Assembly: GCA_030685235.1 (NCBI GenBank) | Contig: MU839095.1 | Span: forward strand, 186,001-250,000 | Source of the DNA: Copromyces sp. CBS 386.78 | Lineage: Eukaryota > Ascomycota > Sordariomycetes > Sordariales > Sordariaceae | DNA: 64,000 nt | Direction: 5' to 3' | Part shown: piece by piece, positions 22,473 to 34,157 of the stretch | How positions within the stretch are numbered: the stretch's first letter is position 1 | Layout: each line of letters opens with the position of its first letter | Program-made: the position numbers and the translations under genes | The notes under the pieces: model-generated | The model's input: the letters and a program-made list of their open reading frames with translations, nothing else | Told to the model about the DNA's origin: nothing | Databases searched by the model: none

Positions 22473-25400
22473 AAGCTATCACGGCTGTCGAAGTCTGTGA
22501 TGGCTTGGTTATTCAACCGCGCTCTGTATAGAATCGGAGGTAAACCTTGTTGGCGGCCAGGATCGTTCAAGGGGCGGTGGCCACGAGGGAGGGAGTTCGG
22601 TCAAAGAAGACGACAGGCCGGTCCAGAACTAAGCAAAGATTGTGAAAGCGACATGTTTGTTATTCGTGTGATGGTGTGGTTATTGAGGTCAAGGGCTTGC
22701 TTTGGGGGAGGTCGAGAGAGCGTATCCGTCAATGGTTTATTCAGGTCTCTATTCAGAGGAAGTCTTTCATGGAGCCTGAAAAATGGAGCCACATTCTCTG
22801 ATAGTTGGGATGAATTGCCACAACTGAGGATTCGAAGGGATGGAAGCTCGGTCCCGAGGTGTCGAGAACGTTGAGTGGATTCATGACGATCGAGGTTCGG
22901 ATGAAGAAGTTCAGGTCAACTCGCTCGAGACTGGGCGCTCGCCCAATGATGGCCAGCCTGCAGAACGGAATTGAGCGAGTGGTCGAGGGTGCTTCATGCA
23001 GCCGGGTGTTACGGTCACTCGGGGAGAATCCGAGGGTCTGAAGAAGGTAAGATGCACGGAAGACAAAGCAGGGGTGAGGTCAAGACGAGGACGTACAAGT
23101 AAGAGGCGCTTAACTTTAATGCCACGTGAGATGCACCGTCCTTCTAGGATAGAGACCGGGGACACGATAGGAGAGTCACGGTGATTGCTTAGACCATGCG
23201 GTGTGGTCGAGTAGCGGCATATTTAGGGGTTAGCAACAAAGTGCTTATTGAGGTTCTATTCAAACCCATTTTAGGAAAGCGTGGTTGATTGCTCAAAGGA
23301 CTCCTTGCACCTAGCCCCCAGCCTTTGGCGAGATGGACCCCTGACGCCAGCTTTTCCCCGGACTGAGATCCAGTACCTCGAGGAAACAACGGAGGGGCAC
23401 TAAAAAACCATTGCTCCATTCAGAGAAGTGAGTGATATCGGAGTGTCCTTGTGGTTCATGCAGGAGACGCCGGGGTGATGTTGCACGAAGGTGGCACAAC
23501 AAAGGACAAAAAGCAACAGAAGAAGCGCTCAGCGTCAATGTGGTTTCCGTCTTGTTGGTCATGACTTTATGGTCGTCTTCGATAACAGTAGCGCATCTTT
23601 GCCCGTCTCTTTTTTCGTGTCTCTGCGATCAACACCTTTCATTCGGCGCAAGAAGGCGTGTTTGCTGGATTCCCTGGATTGCCTATTCATCTTAAGCAAC
23701 GGACATTACGAATCAGCTGTTGGCATATGAATTGTATGTCTTGTTCCCTCACATCAGAAGTCTTCCCGTAGTTGTTCTGGCATACGTGTCCATCGCTCAC
23801 TCTCGTTGCTGTGAGTGACTGTTCAGTTCGGCTTGGCGGGCTTCCACGAAAACTGATGTTTGGTCAGTAGCCAGTCTACCTGACATATTCGTGCGGGAGT
23901 AGGATTGTCGTCGACAAATGCTTCCATTCATGAGTACCGCAGAGTCCAGCTAAGGTTCAGCTAGCAGTGTCTTCAGTGTCGATGCCTTTGGGGTGATCAA
24001 CCACTTCCACCTAGTTGATGCCGTAGGTTGCATGGTTGTTGGCGGTGTCGGGAAAAATGAGGATTGGGTCAGCCCAGATCGAGGATTTTCGAGTTTCGGG
24101 AGGATTCGCGGATCATTATGAGATTCGGTAGGTTGGAGTCTGCACATGGCAGCTTGAGAAGGTAGTATGTATTGTATTATTGTTTCTTGCCATCTCGACT
24201 GTTCGTCGCGGTCGTGAGAAGCAAGCGCCAAGCAACGTTTGCGAGTGTGACTTTGTTTACACTGTACTGGTGGATTGAATGCACCGATTCACTAACAGTT
24301 TGTGCATCAAAATAACGCTGGATCTGTTATCGGCATTAGCAGTGTGCGAAGAGCGCTCAGTATCCAACACTGCTGAAGATACTGGCCTATAGGGCTGGCT
24401 GTCCGAGTGGACCCTGCCCGAAGTGGAATTACACTGGCTCGACTGGGACACCCGCCTGCAACAAGCCGCTGACTGTGCGTCATTTCAAGCGGGACTCCAA
24501 CCCAAAAAAGACACTTTCAGGTCACGCGGTTCTTCAACGCGTTCGCGATGATCATTCGGGTTGGTCCGCAGCCGCTGGCCTCGCCCGATCGGCTCAACAT
24601 CTCAGCGAAGATGTCCGGTACCATAGCGTCATAATCCCGTTGACGAGCACTCGGTAACACGCCCGGCATTGCCTTTGTCGGTTTTAAAGTGTCAGGCGCC
24701 GATCCGAACGGGACCCAATGACCGAACACTCCGGCCATCGCCATACACCTCACGTACAAATCGTACTATCAAAAGCCGGGATGATATCACGTTGGCTCGT
24801 CAGGTCAACAGCAATGAGGAGATGAGGTAAAATACGCCCTGCTCAAAACTCAGGGTTCCAGCTTGTTTATTTCTATTCGTCGAATTTCCCACCGCGAGGT
24901 CATCCCAGCATTCAGAGAAAATCTTCTCCCGGGCTTGTTTTGGCCGAAGATGGGATCCCAGCGCTCGGGGCCCTGTCTTTTCCCGCAACGGCATTTTGTG
25001 ACACATCCACGGATCATACCACGCCGATATCGCTCTTGTTTTCATTTGGATCGATCGAGAGCAATTCGCAAAGAAATGAAGTGCTTTTCAACGAATACCC
25101 GGCGCTAACTTTCCCACGAGACGGGCCGAAGCTATGCATCTCGACCGAGCGCATCAAGACTCTAGCCAGGGGTCCACGTTTTCAGTATGTACCTAACTGA
25201 TTGCCCAACACCAGTCCATGATTACTACGATGGGGATATGATGTCCATGAGGCCGGAACACAACTAAGGAAAGGATCCCTTCTTTCTCCGTTCCTGCCCG
25301 TTGCTCCATAGCCGTCGATCAAGGCGGCAGATGCGGTAATACGCAAGCAATCCTGACGTTTTGGTAATCCTATCGACTTTTTACTTGTGTAAGACGGGAA

Positions 25401-26157
25401 GCACTCATTGCTGCAACGGCTGTGACAGCAAACTGCAGGGGTGGGATGACGGATGATGCATGCGTCTTACACCAAAAGTAGAGATGACTAATTGACCGAA
25501 CGGCTATGGTCTTCCTGCTTCTTCAGAAGCCCCGAACCTTTTCTTTTCAGGATGACAGCTTGGCCTCTTTAAGTGTCCAAGAATTATACACTACCGTTTC
25601 GAACTTTGTCGCGACGCGGCGAACCCATACTCAGGTGACGACCCTTTGGACCCGACTTCCGACCGAACTCATCCGGCGCTCCCGGACCTCCCGGACCTCT
25701 CGGGATCCAGTTTGTTGACAGTATGCTCCGATCATTGTCCATCCCCATCCTTGCCTTTTTACAATTTCTTTCTAATTAGTAGCTCCGCTCTTCCCGTGCA
25801 AGTGATAGTGTCATGGGTCAATGGTACCTGGATTTCCCGCTCCTCGCCATTCACGGCTTGATATCATAATCGATATTTTACTGGTCTATCCACTGACTTT
25901 GTTTTAACTGCTCAGTTCTGCTCCTCTCACTTCTTTTTTACTCATCCGACCAGATAATTCACAGCAAAGCAACTCCTGCGGCCTGTTTTTGCTGTACTTG
26001 CTTCCGGCGTCTATATCAGTTGTCGTCCTCTCATCCTGATCTTCCACCTCGAAAGGGCTCTGCCACCCCCATTCCAAAACCTTAAACCTCTCCCCGCCCA
26101 CATCTCCGCATCTGAGGCTCAAGCACTGCCTCCCCCGCACCCAGAAATCCGCACGCA
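22473..26157. other. 3.7-kb divergent spacer between ccg-4 and the Erg6-like gene
   Basis: No convincing gene is present. The frames seen here (for example 24517-24759 minus, 23432-23695 plus) are under 100 codons, resemble no family I know, and overlap alternatives on the other strand. The left part is the likely control region of ccg-4, a gene known in Neurospora for clock, nutritional and mating-type regulation; I could not identify a specific binding site. The right 300 bases are probably leader of the Erg6-like gene. Confidence 0.5.
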
Positions 26158-27324
26158 ATGTCCGTTCCACTTCAGCACCGGGCTTCAGATAGCTCCGACG
26201 GCATCGACAGGATAGCCGAAGAGAAGCAAAAGCTCACCGTTAATGCGGCATCATCAACAAGAAAGCAGGATGCGCTGGGACTTGACGACGCCGACCGGCA
26301 TTCGACCACAAACCGCTTCAAGACCTTCCGCTCAGCCTTCAAGTACATCCACCACCTCACACCAAAGCAGGTAGATGACTATATGCACTCGTATGTCATT
26401 TACAATCTTGACTGGGCCGACGAAGATGCCATGGTCAAGGAACTTGGCCCCGACTACCAGGCCAAGGTCGGCGAATGCTTAAAAGCTTACTACGGGATCA
26501 TCAACCATCTCTGCGCCATGGGCGATGTCGAGAAGATGTATATCCCTCCCCACATGGACAAGAGGGCAAATGTCATTGAGAACCAGCTGCTTTACGAGAA
26601 GGCCGTCGCTCGTGCTATCGGCATGAAGGCCGGCGACAAGGTCCTCGACCTAGGATGTGGCCGAGGGCGCGTGGCCGCTCACATGGCCAGCATGACCGGC
26701 GCTACAATTACCGGTCTCAATATTGACCCCAACCAAGTTGCCCAGGCGCAAGAGTTCAACAACCAGAAGGGATTCAAGAACAACTTTGTACAACAAGACA
26801 TGAACACGCTACCACTGCCCTTTGCCGACAACTCCTTCGACTGCTTTTACCAGATCCAAGCCCTCTCCTTGTGCAAGGACCTCCCAGCGCTCTTCCGCGA
26901 AGTCTATCGCGTGCTTAAGCCAGGTGCCAAGGTCTCCCTTCTCGACTGGGTCAGCCTGCCAGGCTACGACCCCAGCAACCCCGAACACCTTGCGCTCATG
27001 AGGCGCGTGAAGCCGCTGATCGGCGCCGTCGGCACACCAACACCCAAGAGCTTCGAGAAGGCGCTCGAGGATGCCGGATTCGTTGTCACGAAATCCGAGA
27101 ACGCGAGCATCGACGGCCTGCAGGCGCCCTTGATTGACCGGGTCGACATTTACTTCCGCACCATGCGCCAGATCATTCTGGGCCTTGTGAAGATCAAGGT
27201 CCTGCCTCAGCACTTCAAGACGTTGATCAACAGGTTATGTCTGGATGGACAGGCGTTTGTTAAGATGGACAGGATGCGTCTCATTACAACAAGTTACTGG
27301 GTTGTGGCGGAGAAGCCCCTTTGA
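26158..27324 (+). CDS. Erg6-like SAM-dependent methyltransferase, divergent
   Basis: Single-exon gene of 388 codons, ATG at 26158 in a good context. The SAM-binding core is clear: motif I KVLDLGCGRGRVAAHM at about 161-176, GLNIDPNQVAQA at 187-197, a motif II-like acidic patch (DNSFDCFY at 224-231) and VLKPGAKVSLLDW near 252-264. The C-terminal part (about 300-388) resembles the sterol methyltransferase C-terminal domain. The substrate-side region differs from canonical Erg6: where sterol C24-methyltransferases have an aromatic-rich YEYGWG-type motif followed by SFHF, this one has CAMGDVEKMYIPPHMDKRANV. It is therefore a paralog or a related small-molecule/lipid methyltransferase rather than a sure ERG6. 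No membrane segment is obvious. Confidence 0.75.
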   Translation: MSVPLQHRASDSSDGIDRIAEEKQKLTVNAASSTRKQDALGLDDADRHSTTNRFKTFRSAFKYIHHLTPKQVDDYMHSYVIYNLDWADEDAMVKELGPDYQAKVGECLKAYYGIINHLCAMGDVEKMYIPPHMDKRANVIENQLLYEKAVARAIGMKAGDKVLDLGCGRGRVAAHMASMTGATITGLNIDPNQVAQAQEFNNQKGFKNNFVQQDMNTLPLPFADNSFDCFYQIQALSLCKDLPALFREVYRVLKPGAKVSLLDWVSLPGYDPSNPEHLALMRRVKPLIGAVGTPTPKSFEKALEDAGFVVTKSENASIDGLQAPLIDRVDIYFRTMRQIILGLVKIKVLPQHFKTLINRLCLDGQAFVKMDRMRLITTSYWVVAEKPL

Positions 27325-27954
27325 AGGATCGTTTGACGACAGATACAATAACGACAAAGAGCCCGGCGCATGGTGATGGTTTCATAAAAGTTGTCGGCTT
27401 ATGATACCGTTTGGCTTGGCCTTTTGCGATGGATATCCCCCCATTCGGTTCTTTTCTACAATAATCAATAATGCATGAGTGGGGTTTTTGGATGGATGAT
27501 GAAGATAAATCATCTCTTGTACGTTGGCTATTGCATCTCACTCTTGTTTACTGCGCCACTTTTTTTTTCGAACAGTAAGATATCCATAGAATTAGGCATT
27601 TTGGAATTTGAAGCAATCACAAGACTCAAGAAACACCTTTGCAGATGATAAGCTCCCGTTCGTTGCACCATGACACACTCTAGGCATCCAGATGTTACTT
27701 CGCTCATAACACAGATGTCGTTGAATATCTTGTTGGCAAGCCAAGCTCATGCCCTTGAACTAGTTCCGGTCCAAGGTGCCACAACAAAACAAACAGTTTG
27801 CGCCACCGTGAAACACCATGGCCGAAACAACCAGCATGCAGCACTCTTTTCGATAGAAGCTTAAACAACCCAAACAAAAATGCTACAAGAGTCGCAACAG
27901 GGCGAAGATCTGAAAGCGACTGAAATACAACAAGAAAAAAAAGTCAAAAAGATG
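27325..27954. other. intergenic: Erg6-like 3' flank to tRNA
   Basis: Contains the 3' flank of the Erg6-like gene; two short frames have no recognisable similarity. On the minus strand, immediately after the tRNA 3' end, runs of five T (27946-27950) and eight T serve well as RNA polymerase III terminators. Confidence 0.5.
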
Positions 27955-28040
27955 AGGCCGTACCCGGAATCGAACCGGGGTTGCCGGAATGTTCTGAAGA
28001 GAATCAGAATCCGGAGTGATAACCGCTACACTATACAACC
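27955..28040 (-). tRNA. tRNA-Gln(CTG) with 14-nt intron
   Basis: Read on the minus strand from 28040. Acceptor stem GGTTGTA pairs with TACGGCC (two G-T pairs), discriminator T at 27955. D-arm contains AGCGGTTA. Anticodon stem CCGGA/TCCGG, loop TTCTGA+T with anticodon CTG at 28007-28005. A 14-nt intron at 28003-27990 sits one base 3' of the anticodon, the canonical position, and its TCAGAA can pair with the anticodon region TTCTGA as pre-tRNA introns do. T-arm CCCGG-TTCGATT-CCGGG contains the B box. Mature length 72 nt before CCA addition. Pol III terminator T runs follow. Confidence 0.95.
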
Positions 28041-28812
28041 GTGCGTACCACGTTTGTTATTGGTTGAGAGATTGCCCGTGACCTTGGCCTTATAACGAGC
28101 AACTGGGTTTTCAACCACAGGCCAACAACATCGGACTACTACACGATGACACAAAACACACGACGTTTTCCAAACAACTAAGATAGTTGCGAGGCGAAAA
28201 TAAAATCTGAGCTTTTCATAAAAGACCACATACCAACTATACGGCCCAACGTATTGAGTTTTGAAGTCCCTCTTTAAAGAACTACCATCCCGTCAGGCCA
28301 CCCTTCCTACCACCGTCATCATCATGGCCATGCACTATGCCTGCAGATGGAGGAAGAAAAAAAAGAGTATGCACTATCCTGCAACGTACGTTCGATTTTC
28401 CAGGACAGTCTTCAGAGTCAGTAGCTTGTTGCAGATTGGTAAACATCTTGCTTGTTCTGACCTGGTCGACATCAGTTTGGGGCTTGCTGGGAACATCCAG
28501 CGGAAACAGACACACTACTAAAGGTTATATCTATGTGAGTGACTGACATATAAAGATTCATCCCTAGATACAAAGCACAATTCAAGAGCATCTATCCCAT
28601 TGCCATATCTTACAGAAGGGTGGGACATTCTTGACTACTATCATGTCAGTGAAAGGGAGAAAGCTCCCGTAGCGACGAAGAAGTTGTGTCCTCCGTTCAT
28701 CATCAAAGGTCTTGCCTGCTTCATCTGCTGAACTGCGGATGTGATTACTGCGCCTTCTTGGATGTATGTAGCATCTAGAACTCTCCGAAGAGTGACAAAT
28801 GAAAGAAAAAAA
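28041..28812. other. intergenic: upstream of tRNA-Gln and of the Cys-motif protein
   Basis: Contains only short frames without similarity. It separates the minus-strand tRNA from the plus-strand gene that follows, whose exact start is uncertain, so part of it may be leader. Confidence 0.45.
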
Positions 28813-30183
28813 ATGCATATATCCCACTCTCAGCCTTTGAGTCCCGATATGAAGCCATTTTCGCGCGCGAGACATTCTCAACCACTTAGACCACTAGACT
28901 TGGACACCCTCCCACAGACCACTGCATGGAAAAGCCATGGACAACAAGTTAAGCTCAAGGTTATGGACGCTCTGACCGATATGAGCGGTGTTCAGTTGTC
29001 GACGGCAGAGATCGATGCTGTAGTAGCCCTGTTGATGCTGCGCAGACATGACTCAAGCGCTTGTCGTTTTCTATCGTCATCATCACCATCCGTCCAAGTC
29101 ACGGGCGACGGAAAAGGAGCAGCTTCAAGATCTGTGAGGAAGAAAGTTATTACGACCACACGAGAGTGTCCGCGCAACAAGAAAATAGTTGATATTCAAG
29201 GAAAGGTTGTTGTGTCTCCTGTTTCGCAAGACCCTGATGGTAGGTCTTCCTGTCAGACATTCGCCTGCTCCGGTTCAGGCCCTAGTACTGGCCAGTCCAA
29301 CACTACCCAATATCAGGCAGAGAGTATCAAGGCCCCGTCGGCTCCTTCAACTGTCTCTCAATTGCCTCATAGCCAGATTCTTAAAGCAGGTCACCCCAAA
29401 GGCAGCAAGCTCTATCCGCAATCACGAGTGGCCAAGAAGAGGAAGTGTCTTCCAAATTCTTCTCAGCCTCCTCACCTGGCCAGCACACCACCCTCATCCA
29501 CCCGGAAGGCCAACGTTATAGACGCATCATCGACAAACACCACCCCTCAAGAAACGCAACATAAAACAAGTACAACACTTCACCCCCAAACAAGCACAAA
29601 CCAAGAAGCACCAGCATCTCCTATCAAACCAACACTCATACTTACAGCAGCCCCTACCTCCCAGCGTCAAGATCAATCACAAACAGAACCTCAATCACCC
29701 CCTCCTTCCCGATCTTACTCCAAACAACCCCAACACCTACCCCCATCCCATCTCAGAATCGCAACCTCAGCCCCAACTGCAACAACCTCAATCCCAGCAG
29801 AGACAACTCCTACCCCAAACCTAACAACAACAAAACCCCCCAAGAAAAAAAAGAAATACGGCACAGCCTACGAAGTCTCTCGCGCCCGCCAAATCCAAGC
29901 AACAGGCGTCCCCCGCCTTCCCGGTCCTTGCCACTCGTGCGCTCGGCGACAGAGACAACTTGATGAGGTAGCTGCTGCTGTTGCCGAGAGGCTGACGGGC
30001 ACGGATCCGGGGCTGGGTACAATAGCAGGTATGGGACGTTTTGCAAGACCGCAGAGGGGGGATGAATTTTTGCCTTGTACGGTCTTGAGTAATGGTAACG
30101 GGGATGGTCACGGGCAAGGGCATGGGACTGGGCCGACGCCTTGTGCTAGGTGTAAGAGTATCAAGATGAAGTGTGAAGGTTAG
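28813..30183 (+). CDS. unrecognised protein with C-terminal cysteine motifs
   Basis: Open frame of 456 codons from the ATG at 28813; an in-frame ATG at 28762 and one at 28849 are alternatives. I do not recognise the family. The N-terminal ~75 residues are plausibly folded (AWKSHGQQVKLKVMDAL, EIDAVVALLMLRRHD). The middle (~100-365) is low-complexity, rich in Ser, Thr, Pro and Gln, with basic clusters (KKRK, PPKKKKKYG). The end has GPCHSCARRQRQ and, about 50 residues later, TPCARCKSIKMKC (C-X2-C-X6-C), which recalls half of a fungal zinc binuclear cluster but reversed in position at the C-terminus. The frame ends at GAAGGTTAG, so a further exon cannot be excluded. Composition resembles nuclear regulatory proteins; that is inference only. 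Confidence 0.6.
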   Translation: MHISHSQPLSPDMKPFSRARHSQPLRPLDLDTLPQTTAWKSHGQQVKLKVMDALTDMSGVQLSTAEIDAVVALLMLRRHDSSACRFLSSSSPSVQVTGDGKGAASRSVRKKVITTTRECPRNKKIVDIQGKVVVSPVSQDPDGRSSCQTFACSGSGPSTGQSNTTQYQAESIKAPSAPSTVSQLPHSQILKAGHPKGSKLYPQSRVAKKRKCLPNSSQPPHLASTPPSSTRKANVIDASSTNTTPQETQHKTSTTLHPQTSTNQEAPASPIKPTLILTAAPTSQRQDQSQTEPQSPPPSRSYSKQPQHLPPSHLRIATSAPTATTSIPAETTPTPNLTTTKPPKKKKKYGTAYEVSRARQIQATGVPRLPGPCHSCARRQRQLDEVAAAVAERLTGTDPGLGTIAGMGRFARPQRGDEFLPCTVLSNGNGDGHGQGHGTGPTPCARCKSIKMKCEG

Positions 30184-31116
30184 TTTGGTGTATGTAATGG
30201 TGTGGCCCTTTTAGGTAGGCAGTTGAAAGGAATAGAAACAGGCAGCTGAAAGAGAGCGAGGAGATGTTTCTGCGCTTTGGTTATCTTGATTGTTGGGCTT
30301 CACAATGGAAAGCCTGTACTTGGATGAAGAAGAGGGAGACCAGTGGTCAGCGTCACATCTCCCCTTCAAACTGTGGATGTTTTCATGATGACAAAAACGT
30401 TGACTGTTCAGTTGTTCCGTCTCATGTGTGGTCTTTGTTCGCAAAGTGGATACTGTAGAAGGACTCATGCTGCCAGTTCGTGAGGTTGACTTCTCCTAAA
30501 CCTACATGAATGTTTTCTCGTATCCGCATATAGAATTGATTTCAGTATTGGCGGCATTCAAGCGCCAGAAGACCCCGTCCGTGGCAAATTAGACTTGCAT
30601 TGATTTCAATACTTCAGTCTTGTACGCGGTGTGGAACTCGGAGATCCAATCCCTTCCGTTGATCCGAGATTTACCCCTGAGATATGTCTACGTCAACTAC
30701 ACCTACAAAATTTAAAGCATAGCAGGAAGGGTTGATACCTAAAGTAAGCTCCAGGTCAGGGGGGCTTCGTCAACGATTATTCAGAATGTGCAATGCTGTT
30801 GCAGCCAGGAGGCATATGGGTGCAAGACACTAGTCCGTGACTGTTCCGATTTGGGCCGAGCAAGGAAAACATGGCCATGATTCTCAAGCCTTGTCCGATG
30901 CGAATGATACACTCATACGAAAGCAGTAAATAGGACTTGACTCCAACGTGGTGGTTGTGGCAAAGGTATTCCATGGATCTCTGATAAACAAAGCAAACAA
31001 GCATAGCGCTCAGAAGCTATACCGTAGGTATCACAGTAACTCTTTCCCGTGCAGTAAAAGACTCCAAGCCCAACAACACAAGAACACCCTTCCCCCGACC
31101 CTTCCCAGTAGCCACC
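30184..31116. other. intergenic between convergent Cys-motif gene and DUF1640 gene
   Basis: This 0.93-kb region holds the 3' flanks of two converging genes. Frames of 64-85 codons on both strands overlap each other and show no similarity. No RNA gene or repeat recognised. Confidence 0.5.
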
Positions 31117-32054
31117 TCACATCAACAAACGCCAAGCACCAAGCAACAGCGCGGCAAAACCGGTGCAAACACCCATCAGCCACTGCAGCGTCTGGAACTT
31201 GACCTGCTCCAACTGCTGCCTCAGCGCCGCCACCTCCTGCTCGATCTTGGTTTCCGTCTCCTTGATCTTGAGCTCCTGCGACACGGCCTCCTCGCGGATG
31301 CGGCCCTTTTCGAGATTCAGGTCGAGCCGGACGCTAGCCTGGGTGCGACCGATCTCGTCGCGCAGCCGGCTATTGAGCTTGGCGATGTCGTTGGTCAGGC
31401 GCTCGTGGGCGGCCCGCGTGGAATTGGACTCGGTGCTGTCGGCCGACAGCAGTTCGCTGCGCAGCTTGGCAAAGTCGACTTTTTGCGTGTAGGTCGCTTT
31501 GGCGGCGTCTTCGCGGAGGACCATGGTTCGGGTCAGGTTTTGTATGCTGCTTAGAGGGAAGAGGAGTAGTAGTTAGTTACAGCTGGAGCGGAAAAAGGGG
31601 GGCCTGAAAGGGAAAGGGGACGTAGGTGGAGGCAGACAAGGGAGCTTCACCTTTCTTCGATTACATCGTTTAGGACTTTCATCATGGCTACCGATTGCTC
31701 TTCTGTGAACCCATCTCCTTGTAGTCGCTGGACGAACTTGAGCGTGTCGAAGTGGTGGTCGCGCCTTCGTGCCGCGGAAGCATGGAACGAGCGTCTTAAG
31801 GACGGGTTGCGCGCAATGGTGTTAAGGGACCGCGGCTTCAGATTGTTGTTGCTCGGTACGGTACATTGGGCATGATCAGTCGACCGGCGCGAGTGGAAGG
31901 ATCGCGAAGAGCAGAGGGGTTGCCATGTACGTGGTTGTTGCTCGTGAGCTTGTAGGAGGATGGAGGGAATCGTTCTGGGTACGTTGGGCGAAAGAGGAGC
32001 TTGCCAGCTCAATCGCGGGAGCAAGAATCGTGGGAGGGATTGCGCAGAGTTCAT
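31117..32054 (-). CDS. mitochondrial DUF1640 coiled-coil membrane protein (Fmp32/MCUR1-like)
   Basis: Two exons, 32054-31651 and 31546-31117, joined across a 104-nt intron (donor AG|GTGAAG, branch GTAACTAAC, acceptor AAGCAG), give 277 aa starting MNSAQSLPRFLLPRL at the ATG 32054-32052. The first ~120 residues are Arg/Ser/Pro-rich with RSFHASAARRR-type signals, typical of a mitochondrial presequence. The DUF1640 domain follows: HFDTLKFVQRLQGDGFTEEQ, then NDVIEESIQNLTRTMV across the splice, then a long coiled coil (KIKETETKIEQEVAALRQQL). One membrane segment closes the protein (WLMGVCTGFAALLLGAWRLL). Animal MCUR1 and yeast Fmp32 belong to this family and act in the inner membrane on respiratory-chain assembly or calcium uptake; which role applies here is not known. 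Confidence 0.88.
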
Positions 32055-34157
32055 TGTCTTTGGCGGTTTGTCTTTTGGCACGTTGCGTACACTATGAGAG
32101 GCAGGAAGTGGTGCGATCGAAGAGATATCGTGAGGAAACAAGGGTAGTTATGTTGTTGAACGGGAGTACGGGAAGTTCTGGAGCTTCTGGGAGATTGGAG
32201 CTGGGTATGATGTCGTTGCGGAACTTGGTCACCACGTCAGTCACCCTTTCAGATGGTCGGGATCTCGCCCGGCATTCGGAAGGGGCAGTGACATTGACGA
32301 GGTTCCCATGCGTCGTCCAATCTCCATAGGTAGCCGGACCCCACTTGTGTTCTGTCCGCCGCATTACTGAAGTTCGGGCGGATGTGGCGCTTGTTTCTGT
32401 GGCTGGTGTGCCTTGCATCTGTCCCGCCAAACCCCACCTCGACTTGCGCTGGCAAGCCACAACCCACCAGTTTGCGACGTGCACGTCCCCTTGCCTCTCG
32501 CCTGTCCATAAAAGAAGCCGAAAACTTTTTCGTTTTTGGACTTTTTTCTTCCTTTTTTCTCCAATTTTTACAACGCATTATATCACATTCTCGGAACTCA
32601 ACTTGGATGCGAGGTCCCCGGATTCACGTCCGGAGCTGACCCAGGACCAATTCATCGATTTCGAACAGAATGGAGAAAAGACACCAGTGAACAATCTTGG
32701 GTGCGGTGCTTTCCTTGCCCTTTGGGCAACAGTGGAAAGGGTCGCAATGATTGGGCGTACATACCTACGTTAATGTGCTTTATCATGATGTGATATGAGT
32801 GCTTCACTTCGATGAATGAGCGTGCCTTGCCATGCGTAGCGACGTCCTCGATGTCCAAACTGCAAGGTCGTGGAAAATCGAACAGACCGAATGCCTATTC
32901 GTGTACACTTTATTGTACGGAGCACGTATGTGGATTGCGTCGCCGCTGTCATCACGATGGGGTTTGTACTTGCTTTGAGGACTCGTAACTCGATGCATGC
33001 CGTCCATCAGGAGAACGAAATGCGTCACAGCCCCGGCTGTTGACTGCTTACCGGTTACCGGTATCCTGTTGCGGCTCGGTGAAAGTCATGTTTGTCCAGG
33101 CAGTTCATGTCACCTGTGTAGGTCTATAACATGTTCTTCATCGAGACACCGTCTCCCCCTCCTGCTGAGCCTCTAATTATCTCTTCCATCCCCGGGCCCT
33201 GAGAAGAGGTAACAGCGGCAGTGCACTGTAGTTTTAAAACTTGCAACGATCAGAGTGCAATCCATCAAATGGAAAACTGGCCATGACTGGATCTGAGGAC
33301 AGCAGCCCAACCTGCCAAACGGAATGAAAGACACTGGAGGCTGGCCGCAGAGCCAGAAGGCCAGGACTTCCATTCCAACACACGTCCTATGTTCACTCGC
33401 TTGTCGTTTCTCTGCTATGGGCAATGTAAGGCTGTATTCATTTCGGTTTTCACATCCCCCTGGATACATGTATGCAGCGTGGGCTGTTAGGCTACAGTTT
33501 GCAAGTCGTCTGAATACATGATGCCAGTCGTGCTGTCATTTTACATGTTCGCAGGGAGCACGATGAACAATAAAGTGTAGCAATCCATTGCCCCAGATGA
33601 TATCATAGTTCATCGTAGTACCCAGGCACTTACCGACAGTGAGAGGGCAAAAACACCTGTCGGAGTCGTGTTTCCTTGAACTCCAAATGTTTGCAGTCAC
33701 AGCTTTGTGAGCCATACGGTTTAAGGAGAACACCTGAGAATTTACCATGTAATGAAATCTTTAATTTATTTCATGTATACATGAGGTATCGAGTGCTACA
33801 AGCTTCACTCTACTGCACGCTGCCTGGGCTCCTGAGTTGGCCCGGCCCGGCGTCCCTCGATGTGTCCCAAATTGTGTCTGGAAGGATTGGTCTTTCATGT
33901 CATCCATGCCATCCATCCATCCATCTCTTCATATCAAAATCCATTTGCCAATATAACCATTCCCGAAGTAGTAACAATAACCCGGCCGGACTCCGAACAA
34001 CGACGCGCCGTTTCTCTTGATCTTGAAAATGTTCGTCTCGTCGTGGAAGAATAAACACAATTTGGTTGGTAGCTCTGTTGCGTGACACTCGAACTGCCTC
34101 TTTGTTACTCGAGTCTGTGACGATGGAATGACAGTCTGCATTCAATCATCCAGTTAC
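32055..34157. other. 2.1-kb intergenic region, DUF1640 upstream and pyruvate carboxylase 3' flank
   Basis: No gene supported. A short CCAT/CATC microsatellite (about four units) is at 33909-33925. The largest frame (32345-32773 plus) has no family resemblance and overlaps two other frames of similar size. The left ~300 bases should include the DUF1640 gene's promoter. Confidence 0.5.

Noticed and set aside
24517..24759. Short GC-rich minus-strand frame upstream of ccg-4
   Set aside because: Only 80 codons, no similarity, antisense frame equally open.
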